Translations under genes and position numbers: made by a program
Part shown: one piece after another, positions 1-5,132 of the stretch
Layout: each line of letters opens with the position of its first letter
Numbering within the stretch: position 1 is the first letter of the stretch
Assembly (NCBI GenBank): GCA_934408835.1
Contig: CAKRVU010000107.1
Location: forward strand, 1 to 5,132
Length of the DNA stretch: 5,132 bases
Direction: 5' to 3'
Origin: an uncultured Oscillospiraceae bacterium
GTDB taxonomy: Bacteria; Bacillota; Clostridia; Oscillospirales; Ruminococcaceae
The notes under the pieces: generated by a model
What the model saw: only the letters and a program-made list of their open reading frames with translations
The model's database searches: none
What the model was told of the DNA's origin: nothing

Positions 1-1
1 C

Positions 2-94
2 CCGGTTACAGTACGCCGTACATTGGGGCAGGACATCAATGCCGCTTGCGGTCAGTTGCGGCGGACAGAAGCAGAAAAGAGAAACAAAAAATAA
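2..94 (+). CDS. rlmN: RlmN, C-terminal end only (23S rRNA A2503 / tRNA A37 C2-methyltransferase)
   Basis: Only the last 30 codons and the TAA stop (92-94) are inside the window; the gene starts upstream. The visible peptide begins PVTVRRTLGQDINAACGQL and ends in a basic tail, RNKK. This is the classic RlmN C-terminus. The cysteine in AACGQL (codon 47-49) aligns with the C-terminal cysteine (Cys355 in E. coli) that becomes methylated and carries the methyl group in the radical-SAM reaction. The enzyme makes 2-methyladenosine in 23S rRNA and in some tRNAs, in the cytoplasm. The radical-SAM CxxxCxxC motif lies outside the window, so its integrity cannot be checked. Nineteen bases separate it from prpC, which fits the conserved rlmN-prpC-prkC-rsgA operon. 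Confidence 0.92.
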   Translation, partial: PVTVRRTLGQDINAACGQLRRTEAEKRNKK

Positions 95-96
95 AA

Positions 97-102
97 AGGA
101 GG
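97..102 (+). promoter_or_regulatory. Shine-Dalgarno site that sets the prpC start at TTG 114
   Basis: AGGAGG, extended by two more G to position 104, lies just after the rlmN stop and 11 bases before TTG 114. That spacing is slightly long but usable. No ATG or GTG in the prpC frame lies close downstream of it. The only in-frame ATG upstream (39) has no such site and lies inside rlmN, so this site argues for the TTG start. Confidence 0.75.
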
Positions 103-113
103 GGAGTTGCTCT

Positions 114-848
114 TTGAAAATTTACGGAAGAACAGACATAGGGAAAATGAGGGAAACCAATCAAGATACCTTTGCATACGGAGATCCGATTCACCAGGGC
201 TGCTTTGCCATTGTTTGCGATGGTATGGGCGGTCAAAATGGTGGAAACGTTGCCAGTCAAATAGCGAGAGATCAATTAATGGAAATATTAATTCGCCAAT
301 TGCGGCAGGATTTAGATGAGAATGCCGTTCGCAATCTTCTTCTTTCCGGTTTTACCGTTGCAAATCAAATGGTTTATGAGAAGTCGCTTTCTGATTCCAA
401 TCTTCGGGGGATGGGTACCACTGCTATCGTAGCCGTGATACTGAATGACCGCCTTTATGCAGCGCATGTTGGAGATAGTCGGGCATACTTATTGGCTGGC
501 GGCATTCTTTCCAGATTGACGCAGGATCATTCTGTGGTAGAGATGCTGCTAAAAAGCGGACAGATTTCTCCGGAAGAGGCGCGCGAACACCCTCGCCGAA
601 ATCAGATCACCCGTGCCGTTGGTGTTTTGCCGGATATTACAATGGATTTTGTGACGGAAGCGTTTCGACCTGGGGATAAGTTGATGCTTTGCAGCGATGG
701 TCTTACCGTTTCCTGTAAGGATGAAGAGATTCAGCAAATTTTAAACACCAACGATGCAAAGCAGGGTGTTGAACGTTTGATTACATTGGCCAATACCTGT
801 GGCGGCACGGATAATGTTACAGTAGTAATCATTGAGAATAACGAATAA
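114..848 (+). CDS. prpC: PrpC/Stp-type PP2C Ser/Thr protein phosphatase
   Basis: A 244-residue cytoplasmic, metal-dependent phosphatase that removes phosphate from PrkC and its substrates. From the TTG start the protein reads MKIYGRTDIGKMRETNQD, the normal start of this family; B. subtilis PrpC is about 254 residues. PP2C motifs appear in order: RETNQD (13-18), DGMGG (36-40), GMGTT (99-103), HVGDSR (118-123), LTQDHS (135-140), HPRRN (159-163), LCSDGLT (192-198) and GGTDNVT (230-236). The metal-binding aspartates (D18, D36, D195, D233) are all present, so it should be active. There is no signal peptide or membrane segment. An ATG at 39 in the same frame would add 25 residues encoded inside rlmN that do not resemble the family, so I reject it. 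prkC starts 15 bases after the stop, so the phosphatase and kinase are co-transcribed. Confidence 0.95.
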   Translation: MKIYGRTDIGKMRETNQDTFAYGDPIHQGCFAIVCDGMGGQNGGNVASQIARDQLMEILIRQLRQDLDENAVRNLLLSGFTVANQMVYEKSLSDSNLRGMGTTAIVAVILNDRLYAAHVGDSRAYLLAGGILSRLTQDHSVVEMLLKSGQISPEEAREHPRRNQITRAVGVLPDITMDFVTEAFRPGDKLMLCSDGLTVSCKDEEIQQILNTNDAKQGVERLITLANTCGGTDNVTVVIIENNE

Positions 849-863
849 AGGGGAGAAAGTGGA

Positions 864-2861
864 ATGGATAAGTTTATTGGAAAGCGTCTGGACGGTCGAT
901 ATGAGTTTCAGGAGCTGATCGGTATTGGCGGAATGGCGAATGTCTATCGAGCGTTTGATATTGTAGAAAAAAAGGATGTTGCCATTAAAATCCTGAAAGA
1001 AGAATATTTAGGGAACGAAGAGTTTATTCGTCGTTTTCGGAATGAGTCGAAGGCAGTTGCTTCGCTTTCGCATCCAAACATTGTTCGGATTTTCGACGTT
1101 AATTTTGGCGACCGCATTCAATATATTGTTATGGAATATATTGATGGTTTGACGTTAAAGGAATATATTGAAAAGGCGCAGGTTCTAAACTGGAAGGACA
1201 CGGTGCACTTTACTGTACAGATTCTCCGCGCTTTGCAGCATGCACATGACAAGGGGATCGTACATCGTGACATCAAGCCGCAGAACATGATGCTTTTGCG
1301 GGATGGAACCATTAAAGTCATGGATTTTGGGATAGCTCGATTTGCGCGGGATGAAGTGCGTTCGCAGGACAAGGCGATCGGCTCGGTACATTATATTAGT
1401 CCGGAACAGGCCGGCGGAGGTATTACGGACGCTAAGTCGGATCTCTACTCGGTCGGTGTTATGATGTACGAAATGCTGACAGGACAGCTTCCGTTTGATG
1501 GGGAGACCCCGGAAGAAGTGGCTGTCAAGCAGATGCAGGCTGCACCGATATTACCACGTCAGATCAAGGAGGATATTCCGGAAGGATTAGAAGAAATTAT
1601 CATTCGCGCAATGCAAAAAAGCCCTGGAAAACGTTATCAGAGCGCCGCTGAGATGTTGCGTGATATAGACGAATTCAAAAAAAATCCGAGTATTTCATTT
1701 GAATATAAATACTTCAGCGATGAAGGAAGCACAAAGTATTTTACTGCGCCTGTTGCGGTGAATCATGAAACAGGAAAGATTACGGTAGGCGGTTCGAACG
1801 GCAGACCGAGAACAACAGAGAAAAAACAAAAGAAGAAAAAGAGCAAGGCGATTCCAATTTTGCTTGGAATTTCCGGGGGCGTTGTGCTGGTAACCATTAT
1901 AACGATTCTGGTGATCAATTTGCTGACCGGCAACAATAAACCGGTGGATGTAGAGTTGGAAAATTTTGTTGGCATGAAGGTTGAAGACGTCATGGCAATG
2001 GATCAATACAAAGATATTAAATGGGAAACGATTGAACAGCCGAACTCGGATTATGAAGACGGAGTGGTATTTCAACAGGATCCTGACGCGGGAATGAGCG
2101 TTAAATCCAATTCCAAGGTAAAATTATATGTCAGTACAGGACCTGAGATGGCGACTGTTCCGAGTGTTACGAACATGTCCCTTTCGGACGCACAGGCAAA
2201 ATTGAAATCGGCAGGGTTTACCAATATCAAAACGGTGGAACAGGACAATAAGGATATTACGGCAAATTATGTCATTTCAACGGATCCCAAAGGTGGAACA
2301 CAGGTAGCGGTAAACACAACGATTACAATTTATTACAGCAACGGAAAGGGTAAGCAAGTAACAGTTCCAAATGTGATAGGTCGTTCTGAATCGGATGGAC
2401 GTTCCGCTTTAGAGGCGCTTGGACTGACTGTTACCGTACAAAAACGGAGCTCAAACGAAACAGCTGGAACCATTATTGACCAGAGCGCGACTGGTTCGGT
2501 AGACGAAGGTAGCACAATTGTACTTTATGTAAGCAGCGGTCCTTCGCAACAAACAGCCAGCATCTCGATTCCGTTGCCGCGAGCATCTGGAATGTATCAA
2601 ATTAAGGTTTCGGTTGGTGGCGTTGTTGTCAGCAGCGCTGCACTTGATATGGACGCAAATCCCGGAAGTTATACTTTTTCGGATACCGGCACCAATGAAA
2701 AGAAAACGTACACGGTGACTGTAACCGATCCGAACGGAAAGACATCGCAGTACGGAACAGTGACGGTAGATTATACGCAAACGCCGCCCGGTCAGTCTAA
2801 CAATCTCGATTCGTCTGTGTTCCAAACCTCCAGCAGTAGTCCGGCGGGTAATACACCGTAA
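864..2861 (+). CDS. prkC: PrkC/Stk1-type transmembrane Ser/Thr kinase with three PASTA repeats
   Basis: This 665-residue membrane kinase is predicted to sense muropeptides or lipid II outside the cell and phosphorylate proteins inside. The Hanks-type kinase domain spans about 12-273: glycine loop GIGGMANVY (20-28), lysine K42 in VAIK, E61, catalytic HRDIKPQN (134-141), DFG (154-156) and SPE (179-181). A juxtamembrane linker ends in the polybasic KKQKKKKSK (320-328). One membrane helix follows (about 329-354), then PASTA repeats at about 361-427, 428-494 and 497-560. A beta-rich segment (about 564-640) resembles the C-terminal Ig-like domain of B. subtilis PrkC, and a Ser/Thr-rich tail closes the protein. 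GGGGAG at 850-855 is 8 bases before the ATG. The activation segment (157-178) contains serines S167 and S174 but no threonine, unlike characterised relatives. Its TAA stop shares one base with the rsgA ATG. Confidence 0.96.
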   Translation: MDKFIGKRLDGRYEFQELIGIGGMANVYRAFDIVEKKDVAIKILKEEYLGNEEFIRRFRNESKAVASLSHPNIVRIFDVNFGDRIQYIVMEYIDGLTLKEYIEKAQVLNWKDTVHFTVQILRALQHAHDKGIVHRDIKPQNMMLLRDGTIKVMDFGIARFARDEVRSQDKAIGSVHYISPEQAGGGITDAKSDLYSVGVMMYEMLTGQLPFDGETPEEVAVKQMQAAPILPRQIKEDIPEGLEEIIIRAMQKSPGKRYQSAAEMLRDIDEFKKNPSISFEYKYFSDEGSTKYFTAPVAVNHETGKITVGGSNGRPRTTEKKQKKKKSKAIPILLGISGGVVLVTIITILVINLLTGNNKPVDVELENFVGMKVEDVMAMDQYKDIKWETIEQPNSDYEDGVVFQQDPDAGMSVKSNSKVKLYVSTGPEMATVPSVTNMSLSDAQAKLKSAGFTNIKTVEQDNKDITANYVISTDPKGGTQVAVNTTITIYYSNGKGKQVTVPNVIGRSESDGRSALEALGLTVTVQKRSSNETAGTIIDQSATGSVDEGSTIVLYVSSGPSQQTASISIPLPRASGMYQIKVSVGGVVVSSAALDMDANPGSYTFSDTGTNEKKTYTVTVTDPNGKTSQYGTVTVDYTQTPPGQSNNLDSSVFQTSSSSPAGNTP

Positions 2862-3742
2862 TGAAAGAGAAGATTTATTCCGGACGTATTTTGCGTGCTA
2901 TTAGCGGGTTTTATTGGGTAGAGACGGATGAAGGGTTGATACGCTGTCAACCTAGAGGTGTTTTTCGAAAACAACAATGTTCACCGGTGGTTGGAGATTT
3001 GGTAACATGCTCTGTTCTTTCCCCGCATGGGACTATACTAGAAATTGAATCACGCAAGAATTATTTTATTCGACCGCCGCTAGCCAATCTTGATCAGCTG
3101 TTTTTTGTTGTTTCTACCTGTCAGCCGACCCCGAATTTCTTTTTGTTAGATCAATTGTTAGCCATTACAGAATATCAACAGATAGAACCTGTTTTTTTGG
3201 TTACAAAATGTGATCTTGTGCCAGGTAATAATATTGTAAAGCGTTATCAAAAAGCTGGATTTCCCGTTTTTTGTACCAATCGCATGACCGAGCGGGAAAT
3301 TGCCTCGTTTTTGGATTCTCTGAAGGGCAAGGTTTCGGCACTTTGCGGAAATACCGGAGTTGGAAAATCTACTTTTTTAAACTTCCTGTTGCCTGAGCTT
3401 GCGCTCAAAACAGGGGAGACCAGTGAAAAGTTGGGTCGTGGTCGCCATACTACCCGAACCGTGGAACTGTTTCCGATTGCTGGCGGTTATCTTGCCGACA
3501 CGCCCGGATTTTCTACGGTAACTATGGAGCGCTATGGAACCATTCCTAAAGAAAGTTTGCAGGAATGTTTTCGGGAATTTTACCCATATTTGGGAAAATG
3601 TCGGTTTCATGGTTGTTCTCACCGAGCAGAACCTGAATGTGCGGTGACAGAGGCGGTAAACAAAGGATTGATATTGAAATGTCGGTATCAAAGCTATCTG
3701 CGTTTATATGAGATGGCAGAGCAGAGAAAAAATTGGAATTAA
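2861..3742 (+). CDS. rsgA: RsgA, circularly permuted ribosome-assembly GTPase
   Basis: This 293-residue cytoplasmic GTPase acts in late maturation of the 30S subunit. An N-terminal OB fold (about 1-65, with GVFRK at 33-37 and PVVGD at 42-46) precedes a GTPase domain whose motifs run in the permuted order G4-G1-G2-G3. These are TKCD (115-118), GNTGVGKST (163-171), GRGRHTTR (192-199, carrying the histidine and threonines typical of the family) and DTPGF (213-217). The C-terminal zinc site is C247, C252, H254 and C260, followed by helices. Length and layout match the family (B. subtilis YloQ/CpgA is about 298 residues). The G4 motif has Thr where Asn is usual. No clear Shine-Dalgarno precedes the ATG, and the TAATG overlap with prkC suggests translational coupling. 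The gene is the last of the operon. Confidence 0.95.
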   Translation: MKEKIYSGRILRAISGFYWVETDEGLIRCQPRGVFRKQQCSPVVGDLVTCSVLSPHGTILEIESRKNYFIRPPLANLDQLFFVVSTCQPTPNFFLLDQLLAITEYQQIEPVFLVTKCDLVPGNNIVKRYQKAGFPVFCTNRMTEREIASFLDSLKGKVSALCGNTGVGKSTFLNFLLPELALKTGETSEKLGRGRHTTRTVELFPIAGGYLADTPGFSTVTMERYGTIPKESLQECFREFYPYLGKCRFHGCSHRAEPECAVTEAVNKGLILKCRYQSYLRLYEMAEQRKNWN

Positions 3743-3746
3743 TTCT

Positions 3747-3780
3747 AAAAAATGTCGGGAATGAACTTCCCGGCATTTTT
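3747..3780 (+). terminator. Rho-independent terminator of the rlmN-prpC-prkC-rsgA operon
   Basis: The left arm AAAAATGTCGGGAA (3748-3761) pairs with TTCCCGGCATTTTT (3767-3780) over 14 pairs, one of them a wobble, around the 5-base loop TGAAC. The core is GC-rich and the right arm ends in five T. It begins only 5 bases after the rsgA stop. The matching A-run on the left means it could also work weakly on the other strand. Confidence 0.93.
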
Positions 3781-3781
3781 G

Positions 3782-3975
3782 TATAAAGAAAACAGCTTTT
3801 TGGATGACAAAGCCGTTAAATTTTTAGATGTTAAGTGTCAACAGTTGCCAGTAATCGTAATGACAGGACAGCGTGAGAAAAGCTTCAAGCATTAAAAAAA
3901 GTACAAACTTTGAGGGAAAAAACTGCAAAACGCAAAGAAATAACTTCAATCCAGAGACTTTTGGAAAAAACTTAA
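3782..3975 (+). pseudogene. Decayed coding remnant A, two overlapping frames, function unknown
   Basis: No intact gene lies here, but two frames carry coding-like peptide that would join through one indel. The first (3782-3892) contains SFLDDKAVKFLDVKCQQLPV followed by VMTGQRE and stops at 3893-3895. The second, open from 3877 to the TAA at 3973-3975, contains EKLQALKKVQTLREKT followed by KRKEITSIQRLLEKT, a charged, probably helical segment. A frame switch at about 3877-3889 would merge them into one protein tail. I do not recognise the family, and no start or ribosome binding site is visible, so only a C-terminal part would be left. These open stretches are short and could be chance; composition and the even joint favour a remnant. 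Confidence 0.35.
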
Positions 3976-3997
3976 ACGGACCTTCTAAAAGACAATA

Positions 3998-4039
3998 TTG
4001 CACAAAATTGTAAAACGAAATTTGTGCAATGTTTTACAA
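3998..4039 (+). repeat. Array of four 10-bp units, two direct and two inverted (operator-like)
   Basis: TTGCACAAAA (3998-4007) and TTGTAAAACG (4008-4017) stand head to tail. After two A come the inverted copies: 4020-4029, which reads TTGCACAAAT on the minus strand, and 4030-4039, which reads TTGTAAAACA on the minus strand. The result is two interleaved palindromes: ATTGCACAAA (3997-4006) with 4021-4030, and TTGTAAAAC (4008-4016) with 4031-4039. Their centres are 10 bp apart, one helical turn. A related fifth unit, minus-strand TTGCAAAAAC, lies at 4052-4061. The arrangement resembles a cooperative repressor operator next to a promoter; the binding protein is unknown. Confidence 0.7.
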
Positions 4040-4074
4040 AGATGATTTTGAGTTTTTGCAATGTACTTTAGATG

Positions 4075-4108
4075 TATAAAATAAGACCATAAATTAAGGA
4101 GAAAAACT
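4075..4108 (+). promoter_or_regulatory. Probable -10 box and Shine-Dalgarno of a dead gene
   Basis: TATAAA at 4075-4080 (TATAAAAT in full) is a good -10 candidate. A -35 is less clear: TTGCAA at 4056-4061 leaves a short spacer, and TTGAGT at 4048-4053 leaves a long one. AAGGAG at 4095-4100 is followed, after 8 bases, by ATA (4109-4111) at exactly the place of a start codon. The order of operator-like array, -10, ribosome site and start position is that of a regulated gene whose start has been lost. Promoter activity is inferred, not shown. Confidence 0.4.
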
Positions 4109-4608
4109 ATACCCTAGAACGAAATTGAATCGAAAAAATTTACACATAAGCTTGGATGAATCATCTCAAAAAAGCTCGAAGAAATCACTGCATCAGAGCA
4201 AGGTACCTACTTTGCCGTTATATGTCTAGAGCTACAATGGTATCACAGCACTTTCAAGTATCCCATCGAGCAGCGCGCTTAAAGGCCATGAAGAGGGATA
4301 TGACAGTCATATCATGGGGTATTTGCTAGGCGCTTCACAGGAAGCAACAGAAGTCTAGAAAAGATACTAATACAAGAAAGGATAATAGTATATTAGGAAA
4401 TGGAAAAATCAAAATTGGAACAAGCAGCGAAATTGAACACATTTTGTGGAAGCTCTTGAAAGTTTAGAGTAAGCTGAAAGCGAGGAGGTAAAGGCTTTGA
4501 TCAATATCCTAACTGATATAGTTTGGAGTTGATAATTATGAGGCTATTATAGGACTTCCATCACAGCAGATTGCCTTGTCACTGTGGATCGCCGACCCTA
4601 CTGAATGA
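4109..4608 (+). pseudogene. Decayed coding remnant B behind a good RBS; start codon ATA, several frameshifts
   Basis: No intact frame exists, but coding-like pieces follow one another on the plus strand in changing frames. From the ATA at 4109 the frame gives NEIESKKFTHKLG, then after a stop at 4157-4159 ISKKLEEITASEQGTYFAV, ending at 4280. Another frame (4230-4355) gives KGHEEGYDSHIMGYLLGAS then QEATEV. A third piece from ATG 4400 gives MEKSKLEQAAKLNTF, and shifting frame adds VEALESLE and then ESEEVKALINILTDIVWS (to 4529). The last piece gives DNYEAIIGLPSQQIALSLW then IADPTE and stops at 4606-4608. Merged, this would be a protein of roughly 165 residues rich in charged helices. I do not recognise it; a phage or mobile-element regulator is a guess from the upstream array. 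Individual pieces may be chance. Confidence 0.42.
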
Positions 4609-4785
4609 TAGAAACTTCTGGCATAAAAAATCAAAACATATAAGTCTATTGATAATTGATACTGGCACTGGAAAAATAAAGTTTCGATGATTTTTTAAGA
4701 AGCAGAAAAGAGATTTTATCAAAAATTTTTCCCTGCTGTGCTGGAAGAAACAAATCGTAAATACATAAAAATTGGCATCCAGAAA
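4605..4785 (+). pseudogene. Decayed coding remnant C, adjoining the IS end, function unknown
   Basis: An ATG at 4605 overlaps the final TGA of remnant B (ATGA), the usual layout of coupled genes, and reads MIETSGIKNQNI before a stop. Further on, SFDDFL (from 4680) is followed in the next frame by EAEKRFYQKFFPAVLEETN then RKYIKIG (4699 to about 4770). A one-base change in the T-run at 4691-4696 would join the two. This frame then runs on into the insertion-sequence end and stops at 4819-4821. That is what would be expected if the element had landed in or near the end of this gene. The family is not recognisable and the support is weak. Confidence 0.3.
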
Positions 4786-4793
4786 GTCATAAC

Positions 4794-4810
4794 CACCTGT
4801 AAAACGGGTG
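4794..4810 (-). repeat. Subterminal hairpin of the IS200/IS605-type right end
   Basis: Seven pairs around the loop AAA: CACCTGT at 4794-4800 with ACGGGTG at 4804-4810. One position is T-G on the plus strand and so A-C on the minus strand, suggesting a point mutation in a once perfect CACCCGT stem. Short imperfect hairpins of this kind lie near the ends of IS200/IS605 elements and are bound by TnpA. A second, weaker stem, GCCT (4829-4832) with AGGC (4841-4844), lies further inside the element. Confidence 0.6.
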
Positions 4811-4907
4811 ACTTGTCCTGAGACTAGCGCCTATAGACACAGGCCTCTGCTTTGTTTCAGCTACTCTATGCTTTTAACTCGTCGTCGCCCTTAAAATGAT
4901 ATTTGTA

Positions 4908-5132
4908 CTACTTTACTTTTAACCCTTTAAGATGGTTCTGATATTCTTTCACGTTTAACTTATCTTATGTAATAGCCCTTTGACCAGAAATCACAATTGC
5001 CAAATTTGTATTTTAGATTTGTGTGCTTATTAATTATCATAAATGCTCTTTCTCCTTTTAAATATCCCATAAAACTCAAAACACTTATTTTTAACGGTAC
5101 ACTTATCAACATGTGTAGATGGTCTACTATTA
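4908..5132 (-). pseudogene. tnpA: IS200-family transposase TnpA, C-terminal part, inactivated
   Basis: TnpA is a small HUH transposase (usually about 130-155 residues) that cuts and joins single-stranded DNA. From the window edge the minus strand reads IVDHLHMLISVP, with the HUH motif HLH (5121-5113). Then come SFMGYLKGERAFMI, NLKYKFGN and FWSKGYYIR, all characteristic of IS200 TnpA, before a TAA at 4962-4960. The family's C-terminus then appears in another frame, DKLNVKEYQNHLKG, up to the TAG at 4910-4908. In intact relatives GYY is followed by some 20-25 residues that include the helix with the catalytic tyrosine (pattern KYIxNQ). That stretch is missing here, so a deletion removed the nucleophile and shifted the frame. 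The N-terminus lies beyond the window. Confidence 0.85.

Larger units (their letters stand above)
4786..5132 (-). mobile_element. IS200/IS605-family element remnant, right end and tnpA, continues past the window
   Basis: The minus strand carries a broken tnpA (4908-5132) followed, downstream in element orientation, by about 120 non-coding bases. These end with a subterminal hairpin: CACCTGT (4794-4800) pairs with ACGGGTG (4804-4810) around a 3-base loop, with one wobble pair. AGGACAAG (minus strand of 4812-4819) precedes this hairpin. Such a hairpin before the right end is what IS200/IS605 transposases recognise in single-stranded DNA. The exact boundary is uncertain and I place it near 4786, just past GTCAT (4786-4790). 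These elements make no target duplication and no terminal inverted repeats, so none is expected. The left end is outside the window. Confidence 0.75.

Noticed and set aside
39..113. N-terminal extension of prpC from ATG 39
   Set aside because: It overlaps the rlmN coding sequence, has no ribosome binding site, and does not resemble PP2C N-termini; the family start falls at TTG 114.
1819..1848. A-rich run in prkC as a programmed frameshift or decay site
   Set aside because: The frame stays open on both sides, and the run encodes the expected polybasic juxtamembrane segment of this kinase family.
1695..2075. 126-codon open frame on the minus strand inside prkC
   Set aside because: It lies opposite the linker, membrane helix and first PASTA repeat of a well-supported gene. 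It reads as a low-complexity shadow without recognisable domains.
2451..2825. 124-codon open frame on the minus strand inside prkC
   Set aside because: Antisense shadow of the third PASTA repeat and C-terminal domain, with no domain of its own.
3997..4039. H-type RNA pseudoknot formed by the two interleaved palindromes
   Set aside because: Zero bases connect the second arm of stem one to the second arm of stem two, so both full stems cannot form at once. Alternative hairpins or a DNA operator are more plausible.
4156..4329. 57-codon plus-strand ORF with a faint resemblance to the C-terminal part of ImmA/IrrE-type proteins (SQHFQVSHRAARL)
   Set aside because: No ribosome binding site, no HExxH zinc motif, and it overlaps other coding-like frames in remnant B. 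The resemblance is too weak to name.
3781..5132. CRISPR array, tRNA, rRNA or riboswitch in the gene-poor half
   Set aside because: I saw no regularly spaced repeats with unique spacers, no tRNA-like cloverleaf with a T-loop motif, and no recognisable riboswitch core.

Overview
The window looks like a chromosomal piece of a Gram-positive Firmicute, most likely a clostridium of the Oscillospiraceae/Ruminococcaceae type. The reasons are the conserved gene order rlmN-prpC-prkC-rsgA, strong GGAGG-type ribosome binding sites, a kinase with three PASTA repeats, and an IS200-type element of a kind common in gut clostridia. The genus cannot be read from the sequence.

Positions 1-3742 hold a compact plus-strand operon. 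It opens with the last 30 codons of rlmN (dual 23S rRNA/tRNA m2A methyltransferase). Next comes prpC, a PP2C phosphatase whose start I place at TTG 114. It is followed by prkC, a membrane Ser/Thr kinase with extracellular PASTA repeats, and rsgA, a circularly permuted ribosome-assembly GTPase. The prkC stop and the rsgA start share one base, and a strong intrinsic terminator (3747-3780) closes the unit. PrkC and PrpC are a kinase/phosphatase pair linking cell-wall muropeptide sensing to reversible protein phosphorylation. RlmN and RsgA belong to ribosome modification and assembly, so the operon pairs wall signalling with translation. In Bacillus subtilis the cluster continues into rpe and thiN; here it stops at rsgA. 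Two oddities sit in otherwise intact proteins: the PrkC activation segment has no threonine, and the RsgA G4 motif reads TKCD instead of NKxD.

Positions 3781-5132 are more AT-rich and contain no intact gene. Reading all frames shows a gene graveyard. There are three stretches of coding-like peptide broken by stops and frameshifts on the plus strand (about 3782-3975, 4109-4608 and 4605-4785). The right end is a decayed IS200/IS605-family element on the minus strand that runs off the window. Its tnpA keeps the HUH motif but has lost the segment that should carry the catalytic tyrosine.

Between the first two remnants lies the most unusual structure here: a 42-bp block of four related 10-bp units, two direct and two inverted, with a fifth unit just upstream of a -10-like box. 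After it come a good Shine-Dalgarno sequence and then ATA where a start codon should be. It looks like the operator/promoter of a lost, probably mobile-element, regulator. I found no intact new system; the operator-like array is the best candidate for something undescribed.
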